Source of the DNA: Rhizobium acidisoli
GTDB lineage: Bacteria > Pseudomonadota > Alphaproteobacteria > Rhizobiales > Rhizobiaceae
NCBI RefSeq assembly: GCF_002531755.2
Contig: NZ_CP035000.1
Span: 248,001-312,000, forward strand
Reading direction: 5' to 3'
DNA: 64,000 nucleotides
This document shows, piece after piece, positions 1 through 10,100 of this stretch; positions within the stretch are counted from its first letter, which is position 1, and every line of letters begins with the position of its first letter. The position numbers and the translations under genes are program-made. Below the pieces are notes generated by a model that had not been told where the DNA came from, did not search any database, and saw only the letters and a list, made by a program, of their open reading frames with translations.

Positions 1-652
1 GCCGCTCGATGTCGGACTTCCCCAGCTGTTCGCGCAGCACCAAATCCTCGAGCTTCTCGACCTCTTCCTGCACGACCTCGATCACCGGCATGTAGTTGTC
101 GACGATGAAATCGAGGATGGAATAGAGAATGTAATTTTCACCGTGGGCGAGCGCCGTCGGTGTGGCCTCGCACCGTTGCCGCACCGACAGGTAAGACGAC
201 GAGTCACCGTGGCGAACGGAGACGACATAACCGCGGCCGACGAACAAATGCGTTTCGCCGAAGATGATTTCGTCATTCTTCATATGGGCGGTCCGGGCGA
301 CGATGAACATCGCGTCCCCATAAATCTCCAGCTTCGGGCGCTGGTGGGGCTGTGCCGCGTCCTCGATCGCCAAGGCGTGGAGATTGAACTCGGCCTGGAC
401 CTGATGCAGCAGCACTTCATCCGGCTCGTGCAGGCCGATCCAGACGATGGCATTCTCCCGGCTGCGCCATTCTCCGGCCTCTTCTATCCTAATATCACGA
501 ATGCGCTGCCCATGCTGATACACGGCGGCAGCCACAACGCCGCGCCGCTCATGCGGCGGCGAGGCAGAGCCGCTGCCGGCCTGCGGGGAAACACTGTCCA
601 GATCCTTCAGCCGTTCCAAATCTTGCCGTCCTCCCGCTCCTGCGCAGATCAC
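1..652 (-). CDS. CorA-family magnesium/cobalt transporter, C-terminus cut by window edge
   Basis: The reading frame runs off the left end, so only the cytoplasmic N-terminal part is present and the membrane segments with the GMN motif are missing. Visible stretches typical of CorA are IVWIGLHEPDE near the start, a LHALAIEDA-like segment, the acidic NDEIIFGETHLFVGRGYVVSVRHG strands (given here only by their sense) and YILYSILDFIVDNYMPV leading into the long helix. CorA proteins form pentameric Mg2+/Co2+ channels in the inner membrane. The start is uncertain: GTG at 652 has GGAGG only one base upstream, while GTG at 535 would begin close to the usual CorA N-terminus. An in-frame TAG lies upstream of 652. 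Family assignment is confident; the ion is inferred. Confidence 0.82.
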   Translation of the reverse strand, partial: MICAGAGGRQDLERLKDLDSVSPQAGSGSASPPHERRGVVAAAVYQHGQRIRDIRIEEAGEWRSRENAIVWIGLHEPDEVLLHQVQAEFNLHALAIEDAAQPHQRPKLEIYGDAMFIVARTAHMKNDEIIFGETHLFVGRGYVVSVRHGDSSSYLSVRQRCEATPTALAHGENYILYSILDFIVDNYMPVIEVVQEEVEKLEDLVLREQLGKSDIER

Positions 653-1106
653 GCCTCCGCAAGCAACGCCGCATCGATGATAATGCTATTTCGTAAAACA
701 TGCATCCATTTCAGTGCGGGACCGTGGGAAGGCGGATTGCCTTAGGCTTTCGTCATCTCCCCACCAGCGACATCACGCAGAAAAATCGCGGTGAGCCAAC
801 TCTCCATTTTCCGACCGTATCAACAAGACAAGCGGCTCGGCAGGGCTTACAGGATCGACATCAATACGCTCACTCTTGCCTGATCTCAGACATATCGTAA
901 GCTCAGTCTAATCCGTCGCATTGGGACTGGAACTGTTGCCGTCCGATTCGAATTGCAACCAAAGCCCCACAGATGTTCTGCCAATGCGCGAGGCGGGGGA
1001 CGATTACCGGGGAGGAGAGGAGAAACTTATGCACATCCTCCTCCTCCTGAAATGCTAAGGCTGGAAAGTCCTCTCTGTATGGTTCGACAGTCGACAGAGC
1101 CACCGA
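653..1106. other. 454-bp stretch without a recognisable gene
   Basis: Short open frames occur on both strands, but none has a good ribosome binding site or a sequence I recognise. The stretch lies downstream of the antitoxin remnant, where a GNAT toxin partner would be expected, and no acetyltransferase-like sequence is visible. It should also hold the promoter of the CorA-type gene. Confidence 0.5.
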
Positions 1107-1415
1107 TCATTTTTCCCATGGAGCCTTGCGCTGCAAGCGCTCTGTGATCTTCGGTGACGCTGTGGAGGGGCCCGCCTCGACTGCAGCGACGAAGCTCTTG
1201 AAGGCATCGGGGGACAGGCGGATAACACTTTCCTGCAGGATTGCCGTCTGCGCCTCGTTTATTGCGGCTTGCCGCATAATCTCTTGATCGGCCATGTTTT
1301 TCTCATCGAGTATCCGGGCATCATATATAGGAGATGCCGCGGCCTGTCGAAGAAGGACATGGATATCGACATCTATTCGGCCGCCCTCCAGCATTGCAGA
1401 ACGCGTAACCCACAT
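1107..1415 (-). pseudogene. DUF1778 (TacA-like) antitoxin remnant
   Basis: The last ~60 residues (IMRQAAINEAQTAILQE, then LSPDAFKSFVAAVEAGP and a KAPWEK end) match the C-terminal half of DUF1778 antitoxins, which neutralise GNAT-type tRNA-acetylating toxins. The N-terminal ribbon-helix-helix part is only weakly kept (RIDVDIHVLLRQAAAS), and the normal GKSRT..FML link is replaced by unrelated sequence. The ATG at 1415 overlaps the stop of the DUF4272 gene as TAATG, so the remnant could still be translated by coupling. No toxin follows it. It may be a decayed or chimeric antitoxin; a short functional protein cannot be excluded. Confidence 0.5.
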
Positions 1416-2125
1416 TACGTGTCCGTAGAAATATCGTCCCAGTCCTGATCCATGTAGCCGATCAGCCAGTTGAGGGCATAGTGCCATTCGTAAACCACGC
1501 CCTTGTCCAATCCGCCCGGCGGCTCTTCGCCCTTCAGCCTTGCGTTCACGGCCGCCCAATCATAACGGTAGATCAGGTCAGCGGCGTCGAGCAGCTCTTT
1601 CTGCGGGCGCAGTTTGGCACGGCGCATCAGCCCGTCCGTTCCCAATTCGCGAAGTGTTTTCGCGATGAAAGGGACATCGCAAATATGGTCGGGACGTTCG
1701 AGCTGCGGCGAAATCCCGATTGCCCACAACATCACGTGCACGCCTTCGTAACGCCAGGCGAAGTTTGCCCGATCCTGATCGGAGGGATTGGGATCGTCCA
1801 TGAAGGCCTGCTCTTTCGGGGTGAAAAAACTTGCTGCGTCGAACTGCCGGATGAGAGCCTGACCCATGGCATGGTCCCCAGTTTCGCCTTTCACCGCAAC
1901 GATCGCAAGCGCGATCGTGCGCTGCACGACCGCCTTGGTATTTCGGCGGGTGCTCTCGCTCTCGGGCTCGACGGTCGGCAGATGATCGATCGTCGGTACG
2001 CCTTCCGATTGAAGCTGAGCGATCGACCGGCCTTTGCGCGCGCCTGCCTCATCGACGGGTTGCGAGACGGCTGCCTGAACCGGAAGGATCAATGCAAGAA
2101 GGGCAGAAAATAGGCGCTTCATCAT
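1415..2125 (-). CDS. exported DUF4272 domain protein
   Basis: A 236-residue protein starting with MMKRLFSALLALILPVQAA, a likely Sec signal peptide. The mature part carries the DUF4272 pattern: VVQRTIALAIVAVKGE near residue 70, FAWRYEGVHVMLWAIG near 125, then RPDHICDVPFIAKTLRE and RPQKELLDAADLIYRYDWA before the C-terminus. DUF4272 has no established biochemical role. Many family members are cytoplasmic, so the leader is worth noting. An in-frame second ATG directly follows the first. The gene stands alone and its stop overlaps the start of the antitoxin remnant. I do not assign a function. Confidence 0.75.
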   Translation of the reverse strand: MMKRLFSALLALILPVQAAVSQPVDEAGARKGRSIAQLQSEGVPTIDHLPTVEPESESTRRNTKAVVQRTIALAIVAVKGETGDHAMGQALIRQFDAASFFTPKEQAFMDDPNPSDQDRANFAWRYEGVHVMLWAIGISPQLERPDHICDVPFIAKTLRELGTDGLMRRAKLRPQKELLDAADLIYRYDWAAVNARLKGEEPPGGLDKGVVYEWHYALNWLIGYMDQDWDDISTDT

Positions 2126-2323
2126 GTATGGCTCCTCTCACCTCTTTGACGCATCGATAAACATTTCCAGCGCTATCGGGATATGTTTTGCGCAAAAGCG
2201 ACGTCGGTTTCCGGAAGGGTGGTAAACGGCATTTTACATATTGAGCAAATCGTTAAATTTTTCTCGGTACAAAAGTCCCTAGCCAAGCCGGTATGGGCCG
2301 GACCGTTCGATCGAGGACTTTCT

Positions 2324-4207
2324 ATGCGTCGTCCAAACATTAAAATGAGTTTGCTGTTGATTTTCAGCGGTGTAGCTCTTCTTTTCGGTCTTGTAGCCTA
2401 TCTCGCGGTCGATGGTCTTCGCAAAACGAACGACACGACCGATGAAATTGCCACCGACTGGCTGCCAAGCGTTCAGGCGTCGCAGGCAATCAATCTCGCC
2501 ATGACGAATTTGCGCCTCACTTACCGCGATCACATCATCGCGCAGTCGGAGGCGGAAAAGAAAACACGCGAAGAGGCCATCAAGGTTGCCGAGGATGCGA
2601 TACGCAAATCGGTCGACGCCTATCTTCCGCTGGCGTCGTCCGATCGCGAGCGCGACCTGATCAAGACGATCAAGGAGAGCGTTGAAGGTTACATCTCCAG
2701 CAGCTCCCAACTCCTCGTCCTTTCCCGCGCCAACAAGACCGAGGAAGCCGGGCAATATCTCGGCGGGGGAATGCGCTCCTATTCCGACGAGCTTAAGGAG
2801 GCCACGGCGGCCCTGGTCGAATTGAACGTCATCGGCAGCAAGAAGGCGGCCGACCTTAGCACGGAGACCTTCGCCTCCATAGAATTCTACCTGCTTGCAA
2901 CGATCGCTGTCGCCGGGTTGCTCGTTCTCGGTGCTGTCGCTTTCGTGCTGAAGGCCATTGCCAACCCGATTACCGGCATCACCGCCTCGATGCGGCAGCT
3001 GGCAGAGGGAGACACAAGTTCACAGATCCCATTTGCCGACCGCGCCGACGAAATCGGATCCATGGCGGGAGCGGTGGAGATCTTCCGCCAAGCCGCCATC
3101 GCGAACAAGCGGATGGCGACGGAAGCTGAGGAAAACCGCGTCCGGGCAGAGGCTGACCGCGTTGACACCCAGAAGCAGGCGGAAGCCGACGCCTCCGAGC
3201 GGCTGCGCATCGCCACCTCGGGTCTCGCCGCAGGCTTGAAGCGGCTGGCCGCAGGCGACCTCGCCTTCCAGCTCAACGAGGCCTTCGCGCCCGATTTCGA
3301 GGCACTGCGCCACGACTTCAACCAGTCCGTCACCCAGCTTGGCGCAACGCTCCGGGCGATTTCCGACAGCATCGGCACGATCGACGAAGGCACGCGGGAA
3401 ATCTCCTCCGGTGCAAGCGATCTGTCGAAACGCACCGAGCAGCAGGCGGCTTCGCTCGAAGAGACCGCAGCCGCACTAGAACAGATCACCGCAAACGTTG
3501 CGAACTCCAGCAAGCGGACCGAGGAGACGCGCACGGTGGCAACCGAGGCAAACCGCAGCGCCGGCATCTCTGCAGAAGTCGTTTCCCATGCCGAAGAGGC
3601 GATGGAACGCATCGAAACCTCGTCTCAGCAGATTTCCAACATTATCAGTGTCATCGACGAAATCGCGTTCCAGACCAATCTTCTCGCGCTCAATGCCGGC
3701 GTGGAAGCCGCCCGTGCCGGCGAGGCCGGCAAGGGCTTTGCCGTCGTCGCCCAGGAAGTACGCGAACTTGCCCAGCGCTCGGCAAGTGCAGCCAAGGAAA
3801 TCAAGGGCCTGATCCAGAACTCTTCGAAGGAAGTGGAAAGCGGCGTCAAGCTCGTCCGCGATACCGGCCAGGCCCTGAAGACCATCGGCGGCTTCATCAC
3901 CCAGATCAATCACCATATGGACTCGATCGCCACTTCTGCAAAAGAGCAGTCGATCGGCCTCAGCGAAGTCAATGTTGCGGTCAACCGGATGGATCAGACC
4001 ACGCAACAAAACGCGACCATGGTGCAGGAGTCGACGGCGGCATCCGATTCACTCGCGCAGCAAGCCCAAACACTTCGCGAGCTTATCGCCCAGTTCAGGC
4101 TCGACGATACGACGTCCACCCAATCGTCAGCTCTTCGTTCGACGGCAAGAACGATGGCGCAGCCGACAGCCCGCGCCGCGATCCACGCGGTTGCCGCTCG
4201 CCGCTAG
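2324..4207 (+). CDS. methyl-accepting chemotaxis protein
   Basis: A 627-residue chemoreceptor. TM1 lies at about residues 9-30, followed by a ~155-residue helical periplasmic sensor of the four-helix-bundle type, TM2 at 187-210, a HAMP domain (PITGITASMRQLAEGD), a second HAMP-like segment (LAAGLKRLAAGDLAFQL), and the signalling hairpin near 445 with [22 protein letters not shown]. It would relay ligand binding to CheA/CheW. No CheR/CheB-binding pentapeptide is visible at the C-terminus (VAARR). ATG at 2324 was chosen because GAGGA lies upstream and TM1 then sits at the N-terminus; the frame is open back to 2183. The ligand is unknown, and no transporter is adjacent to suggest one. Confidence 0.93.
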   Translation: MRRPNIKMSLLLIFSGVALLFGLVAYLAVDGLRKTNDTTDEIATDWLPSVQASQAINLAMTNLRLTYRDHIIAQSEAEKKTREEAIKVAEDAIRKSVDAYLPLASSDRERDLIKTIKESVEGYISSSSQLLVLSRANKTEEAGQYLGGGMRSYSDELKEATAALVELNVIGSKKAADLSTETFASIEFYLLATIAVAGLLVLGAVAFVLKAIANPITGITASMRQLAEGDTSSQIPFADRADEIGSMAGAVEIFRQAAIANKRMATEAEENRVRAEADRVDTQKQAEADASERLRIATSGLAAGLKRLAAGDLAFQLNEAFAPDFEALRHDFNQSVTQLGATLRAISDSIGTIDEGTREISSGASDLSKRTEQQAASLEETAAALEQITANVANSSKRTEETRTVATEANRSAGISAEVVSHAEEAMERIETSSQQISNIISVIDEIAFQTNLLALNAGVEAARAGEAGKGFAVVAQEVRELAQRSASAAKEIKGLIQNSSKEVESGVKLVRDTGQALKTIGGFITQINHHMDSIATSAKEQSIGLSEVNVAVNRMDQTTQQNATMVQESTAASDSLAQQAQTLRELIAQFRLDDTTSTQSSALRSTARTMAQPTARAAIHAVAARR

Positions 4208-4267
4208 GATGGATGCGGATCGGCGATCCTCGCCCTGACCTGCGCTTGCACAGACCAGAGATGAAGG

Positions 4268-4299
4268 CGCCCGGCAATGCCGGGCGTCTCTCATTTTAT
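4268..4299 (+). terminator. intrinsic terminator after the chemoreceptor gene
   Basis: A perfect 8-bp stem CGCCCGGC/GCCGGGCG with an AAT loop (4268-4286) is followed by TCTCTCATTTT. It lies between the convergent chemoreceptor and NCS1 permease genes. The opposite strand has no T run. Confidence 0.7.
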
Positions 4300-5750
4300 C
4301 GTGCGGCGAAGGCCGGATTGCGCCGGGCGCCCATTCTCAGCACGAAATAGATCGCCCCGCCGATCCCGACGCCGAAGAACCAGCCATAAGTGCCCCACCA
4401 ATCCGGCAGGATGCTGGTGAAGGTGGGCAGGATCGAGGAGAACAGTGCGCCGACCGCAAATGCGATGAAGGCATTGCCGTGCCAGCCGTTCTGGAAGCGG
4501 AACTCGCCATTCTCGTGATAGAGCGCCTCGACGTTCAGCTGGCTCTTCCGGATGAGATAGTAGTCCACCATCATGATGCCGAAGATCGGTCCCATCGTCG
4601 ACCCGATGAAGTTGACGAAATGCGCCGCACCCGTCTCCCAGGGAGCAAACGGATAGAGCACGAGAGCGATCAATGCGGCGATGTACCCGCCGCGTTTGAA
4701 ATTGATCTGGCGCGGGAAGACATTGGCGAAGTCGAAGGCCGGCGAGACGAAGTTCGCCACGACGTTGATGCCGAGCGTGGCGATCGCGAATGTCAGGGCC
4801 GCAAGCAACGCCAGGAACCAGCTTTCGAATTTCGCCGATATCATTTCCGGATGCAGCAGAACCTCGCCATATACGGTGAAGGCGGCCGTGGTGGTGACGC
4901 CTGCGACGAGGCAGAAGGCCAGAAGGTTGATCGGCAGGCCCCAGAGGTTGCCCTTGCGCAACGCCTTTTCGCTTGTCGCGTAACGCGAGAAATCGCAGAA
5001 GTTCAGATAAAGCGCTGCGAAATAGGTGATCCAGGTGGCGGCCACTGCGGCAAGTGCCGCAAACGAGCCGGGCTCGCCCGGCACGCCGGCATCCTTGGTC
5101 TTCTCGATCAGCACGTCGCGCGGGATCTCCGAACCGAAGGAGAAGGTGCCCGACTTGACGACCAGATAGACGGCCAGGATCAGCATCATGATCCAGACGG
5201 CCGGACCTGCCCAATCCTGAAACTTGCGAACCGTCTCCATGCCCCGCTGAATGATCAGCAGCTGCAGCGCCCAGACGATGACGTAGCAGATGAGTTCGAG
5301 GGTGGAGTGGCCGAGCATATGGCTATTCTGGTGGAAGGCGAGCAGGCTCTCGTTGCGGATAAGCAGAGCGACGATCGCGCCCGATGCGGCGGCGGTCTGC
5401 GCGCCGTACCAGAAGCAGGCGACCACCGCCCGGACCAGGGCCGGAACGTTGGCGCCGAACGTGCCGAAGGAGGCGCGCGCCAGAACCGGAAAGGGTACGC
5501 CGGTGCGCACGCCCGCATTGCCGACCATGCTCATCAGAAGGAAGATGACCAGGGAGCCGATGCCGATGGCGATGACGAAATTCACGAAGCTGCCGCACAG
5601 CAGGAACAGGCTCGCCGCCAGATAATAGCCCCACAGGCTGTGGACGTCTGATGTCCAGACGTTAAAGATACTGAATGCACCCCATTTGCGCTCCTCGGCG
5701 GGTGCAAGATCCTCGTTGTATAACGAGGGAGACGGATTTCGAATGCTCAT
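4296..5750 (-). CDS. NCS1-family nucleobase/hydantoin:cation symporter
   Basis: A 484-residue polytopic protein with about 12 membrane segments. The N-terminal NEDLAPAEERKWGAFSIFNVWTSD and the following VGNAGVRTGVPFPVLARASFG stretch (described, not quoted whole) are hallmarks of the NCS1 family, which imports purines, pyrimidines, allantoin, hydantoins or thiamine with Na+ or H+. The length is normal. No purine or hydantoin catabolic gene is adjacent, so the substrate is not assigned. The leader contains an ATTGT-AC-ACAAT palindrome about 87 bp before the start, suggesting local repression. It converges on the chemoreceptor gene. Family is confident, substrate unknown. Confidence 0.9.
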   Translation of the reverse strand: MSIRNPSPSLYNEDLAPAEERKWGAFSIFNVWTSDVHSLWGYYLAASLFLLCGSFVNFVIAIGIGSLVIFLLMSMVGNAGVRTGVPFPVLARASFGTFGANVPALVRAVVACFWYGAQTAAASGAIVALLIRNESLLAFHQNSHMLGHSTLELICYVIVWALQLLIIQRGMETVRKFQDWAGPAVWIMMLILAVYLVVKSGTFSFGSEIPRDVLIEKTKDAGVPGEPGSFAALAAVAATWITYFAALYLNFCDFSRYATSEKALRKGNLWGLPINLLAFCLVAGVTTTAAFTVYGEVLLHPEMISAKFESWFLALLAALTFAIATLGINVVANFVSPAFDFANVFPRQINFKRGGYIAALIALVLYPFAPWETGAAHFVNFIGSTMGPIFGIMMVDYYLIRKSQLNVEALYHENGEFRFQNGWHGNAFIAFAVGALFSSILPTFTSILPDWWGTYGWFFGVGIGGAIYFVLRMGARRNPAFAAR

Positions 5751-5836
5751 GAATGCCCTCCCATATCCCCTGAGGCCGACTCGACCCCGGACGGAAGTTT
5801 GCGCCTCATTTAGGCATCTGACAATTTAATAGTCAT

Positions 5837-5848
5837 ATTGTACACAAT
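5837..5848. promoter_or_regulatory. palindrome ATTGTACACAAT, candidate operator for the NCS1 permease
   Basis: Perfect 5-bp arms ATTGT/ACAAT surround AC in an AT-rich patch upstream of the permease start. The spacing and GT..AC core resemble sites bound by GntR-family repressors, but no regulator gene is adjacent. Operator function is inferred. Confidence 0.4.
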
Positions 5849-5892
5849 GTCGGTGGCGCGCTGTACAGATCCGGTGAGCGCCCTCGCGCTGC

Positions 5893-7035
5893 TCACTGCG
5901 CGCCGACGACCCGTCCAGCCAGCCGAAACGGGCTTGCGACCGCAGCGCCGGCCGCATCGAAGACATAGGCGCCGACGTCGCCGGCGGTCGAACGCCTGCC
6001 GGTTTCGAAGGAGGCAAGCTGCGCACCGAACTTGGCGAGTGATGCATAACGATCATGCCCGAGCCCGTCGGAGGCCTGGATCGAGGTGATGTCGATGAGC
6101 CGGAGCCTTTCCTTCACGGCCGCCTCCTCGATGATGGGATCGTTGATATCAAGACGCCCGACGCGCGGCCGCTCCCCTGCGATGAAGCTCGAGGCGACAA
6201 GCGCCCGGTCGTCCTTCGAGACCAGGAGAGAGATGGGGATAGGCATCCGCCCGATATCCTTCAGCTGAGATCGGAAGACATCGACGTCAATGTCGGGGGC
6301 GGCGAGGATCACCGCCAGTTTGCCGACGACATCGTCGCGATGCTGCAGCTTGAGTTGGCGGACCGTTTCCATGACCAGGAACCCGCCCATACTGTGTCCG
6401 AACAGGACGATGCGTTTCACCTTGCCGGAGGCCGAAAGCGAGGTGACGAGGGAATCGAGCGCGCTGCGCGAGGCGAGCGCGGCATCCCGGTCTGCGACAT
6501 AGCCGGCAACGGCTGCAGCCGAAGGCCAGGAAAACAGGATCGGGGCGCCGGGCATTTTCGCATCTGCGGCGATCTGCGCCGTGCGATAAAGCGCCTCCTG
6601 GTAGCTGTAGTTGTAACCATGCACGAAGATACCAATAGTGCCGTCCGGTTGCACCGACCGCAACGCCTCCTCAACGAAAGCGCCCTTTGCGAGCTGCTTA
6701 CGGTCGATGACGGCAAATTGCCGTTCGGGATCCAGTGTCGAGGTCGGATATGCGATGGTGACACCCTTTCTGTCCGGCGGGACAGAAAATGTATATTGCT
6801 CATAGGTCAGGTTGTCGGCCCATGCGCTCCCGAACCCGCCCCGCACGGTATCGGGGGTCCTGTTCGTCGCAGTCAGCACGCCCACCTCGGTCTCATCTGC
6901 ACGAGCCTGCAGATGCACCGGCTTCAAGACATCGGGCGACGGCCTCGAGACGCAGCCCGTGAGTGTCACCAGACCGAGCGCGACCAGCACGGCCGGAGCT
7001 ATCTTCGCAAGCCCGTTCAAACGTCGTTGCTCCAT
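5893..7035 (-). CDS. lipoprotein alpha/beta-hydrolase (DUF900 family)
   Basis: A 380-residue protein with a lipoprotein signal ending in LVTLTGC (lipobox, Cys near residue 25), so it is probably membrane-anchored. The DUF900 alpha/beta-hydrolase core includes IGIFVHGYNYSYQEALYRT, ILFSWPSA, the nucleophile elbow GHSMGG, and a late DGLGHDRYAS segment that can supply the catalytic His. Such proteins are predicted esterases or lipases of unknown natural substrate. ATG at 7035 was chosen because an AAGGGA site precedes it and the lipoprotein leader starts there; the frame is open to 7146. The gene follows the RND operon by 73 bp in the same direction, so cotranscription with efflux genes is possible. 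Confidence 0.82.
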   Translation of the reverse strand: MEQRRLNGLAKIAPAVLVALGLVTLTGCVSRPSPDVLKPVHLQARADETEVGVLTATNRTPDTVRGGFGSAWADNLTYEQYTFSVPPDRKGVTIAYPTSTLDPERQFAVIDRKQLAKGAFVEEALRSVQPDGTIGIFVHGYNYSYQEALYRTAQIAADAKMPGAPILFSWPSAAAVAGYVADRDAALASRSALDSLVTSLSASGKVKRIVLFGHSMGGFLVMETVRQLKLQHRDDVVGKLAVILAAPDIDVDVFRSQLKDIGRMPIPISLLVSKDDRALVASSFIAGERPRVGRLDINDPIIEEAAVKERLRLIDITSIQASDGLGHDRYASLAKFGAQLASFETGRRSTAGDVGAYVFDAAGAAVASPFRLAGRVVGAQ

Positions 7036-7108
7036 CGAGCGATCCCTTCGCAGGTCAAGGCGTGCAGCGGCCGCTTCGGGCCGCTGCGATGGCTGATGGA
7101 TCTCATCC

Positions 7109-10100
7109 TCAGGCTTCCGCCGGGACATTGGCCTTGACGGCTTCATCTCTCGGGATCCTGAACCAGGCGACGTAGAGCGCCGGCAGGAACAGCAGCGTGA
7201 GCGCAGTTCCTACAACGATGCCGCCCATCATGGCATAGGCCATCGGCCCCCAGAAGATCTCGCGCGAGATCGGGATCAGCGCGAGGGTGGCCGCCGCGGC
7301 GGTCAGCATGATTGGCCGCATGCGATGCTCGGTCGCCTCGATGACCGCCTGCCAGGCAGCAACCCCTTCGGCGCGCAGATGCTCGATCTGCACCACCAGG
7401 ATGACGGAGTTGCGGATCAGGATGCCGATCAGCGCCAGCACGCCGAGGATCGCCACGAAGCCCATGGGGGCATTGCTCAGCAGCAGCGCCGCCACCACGC
7501 CGATCAGCGCCGTCGGGGCAACTGCGAAGACCAGGAAGAGGCGGCTGAAGCTCTGCAGCTGGATCATCAGGATCGTCGCCATGATGAACAGCATCAGCGG
7601 AGCCACCGCCGCGATCGGTCCTTGCGCTTCGGCGCTGGATTCGACCGCCCCGCCCACTTCCACCTTGTACCCCACAGGAAGGTTCTTCTGGAACGCCACA
7701 ACCTTCGGCTTCAGCTGGTCGACGATCGTCGCCGGCTGGGTCGAACCGATGACTGCCGCCTTGAGGGTGATAGTCGGTTGCCTGTCACGACGCCAGATCG
7801 TCGGCTGCTCGAGCTCGTAGCGGAAATTCGCGACCGCCGAGAGCGGCACGACCTTGCCGTTGGAGGTCGAGAGCTGCAGATTCTCAAGCGTCTGGATGGA
7901 GTCGCGCTCGGAGGCCCTGGCGCGGCCGATGACGTTGACCAGATAGATGTCGTCGCGGATCTGTGTGGCGGTCGAGCCTTCGACGATGCCGTTGAGGGCA
8001 GTGGCGATATCCTCGGAGGAGACGCCGAGCTGGCGCGCCTTGTCCTGTAGCACGTCGACCTTGACCACGCGGGAGGGCTCGTTCCAGTCCAGCACCATGT
8101 TCGACAGCAGCGGATGCGTGCCGACGACGCCGGCGAATTGCTGGGAGACATCCCGGACCTTCTGAATATCGGGGCCGCTGATCCGGTACTGGACCGGTTT
8201 TCCCACAGGCGGGCCGATATCGAGAAGCTTTACGAAAGCGTCGGTGCCCGGGAAGGTTTTCGTCAGATAGTCCTGCAGTTCCGCCCGCACCTTATCGCGC
8301 ACGTCGAGGCCCGTCGTGACGATCACCGTCTGTCCAAACGAAACGTCGGGCGTCTGCACGTCGAAGGAAAGGATGAAGCGCGGGGCGCCCTGGCCGACAT
8401 AGGTCGTCCAGTGGTCGATATCCTTGTTACCGGCCAGCATCTCCTTCTCGAACCTCGCCATCTGCCTGTTGGTCTCGGCAATCGAACTGTTGTGCGGCAG
8501 GTTCCAGTCGATTATCAGCTCGGGCCTGTCGGAATTGGGGAAGAACTGCTGCTGCACCAGTCCCATGCCGCCGATCGAGAGACCGAAGACGCCGACCGTC
8601 AGGATGATGGTGATCCAGCGCCAGCGCATCGCCAGCCCGAGGAGCCATGAGAAGACGGCGGCAAAGCGGCCCTTCTTCTCATGGTGCGATTTCATGGTCT
8701 TCGGCAGGATGGTGACGCCGAGAAGCGGCGTGAACAGCACCGCCACGATCCAGGAAACGACCAGCGAAACCGCGATGACCACGAAAAGCGTGAAGGTGAA
8801 TTCGCCGGCGGCGCTGTTGTTGAGACCGACGGGAATGAAGCCCGCGACGGTAACGAGCGTTCCCGTCAGCATCGGAAAGGCGGTCGACGTATAGACGTAG
8901 GTTGCCGCCTTCCTCAGATCGTCGCCCGCCTCCAGACGGGCCACCATCATCTCGACGGCGATCATGGCGTCGTCGACGAGCAGCCCGAGCGCGATGATGA
9001 GCGCGCCGAGCGAGATGCGCTGCAGCGAAATGCCGGAATATTCCATCACCACGAAGGTGATCGCCAGCACGAGAGGTATGGAGATCGCCACCACCATGCC
9101 GGCGCGAAGGCCGAGGCTGATGAAGCTGATGACGAGCACGATGACGATCGCTTCGAAGAGCGCGCGGGTAAAGCCGGAAACCGCTTCATCGACGACATGC
9201 GGCTGGTCGGAGACACGGTGGACATCCACGCCGATCGGAAGATCGGCGACGACGCGTTTCATCTGCGCATCGAGCGCCTCGCCGAACTGCAGCAGGTTGG
9301 CGCCCTGCTTCATGCCGATCGCAAGCCCGATCGCCGGCTGGCCGTCGAACCGGAACAGCGCCGATGGCGGATCGACATAGCCGCGCTTGATCGTGGCGAC
9401 ATCGGTCAGCGGGAAGAAGCGCTCATTGATGCGAAGGTTGATCGACCGCAGGCTTTCCTCGGAGGTGAACTGTCCGCTCACCCGCAAGGCAATTCGCTCC
9501 GGCCCGGCATCGACGAAGCCGGATTGCGTCACGGCATTCTGCGCCTGCAGGGTCTGGATGACCGACTGCTGGTCGATGCCGAGGGCCGCGATCTGGCGGG
9601 TGGAGAATTCGAGATAGATCGCCTCGTCCTGCGCGCCGACCACGTCGACCTTGCCGACATTGGGCACAGTCAGAACCTCGGAGCGGGCGTCTTCCACCAG
9701 ATCGCGAAGCTGGCGCTGGGTCAGCCCGTCACTGGTGAAGGCGTAGATGTTTCCGAACACGTCGCCAAATCGATCGTTGAAGAAGGGTCCGACGACGCCG
9801 GTCGGAAAATCGCCCTTGATATCGGCGATCATGTTGCGGATGCGCAGCCAGGTCGGCGCGACATCCCTTGCCTTGGTGGTCGGCAGCAGTTCGACGAAGA
9901 CGGTGGTCTGGCCGGCAACGGTTTCGCTCTTGGTATAATCGAGCGATTCCAGTTCCTGGAGCTTCTTCTCGATCCGGTCGGTCACCTGCCGCGTCACCTC
10001 ATCGGCCGAAGCGCCGGGCCACTGCGCGGTGATCACCATCGTTTTGATCGTGAAGTTCGGGTCTTCCTCGCGGCCGAGATTCAGATAGGAGAAGGCGCCT

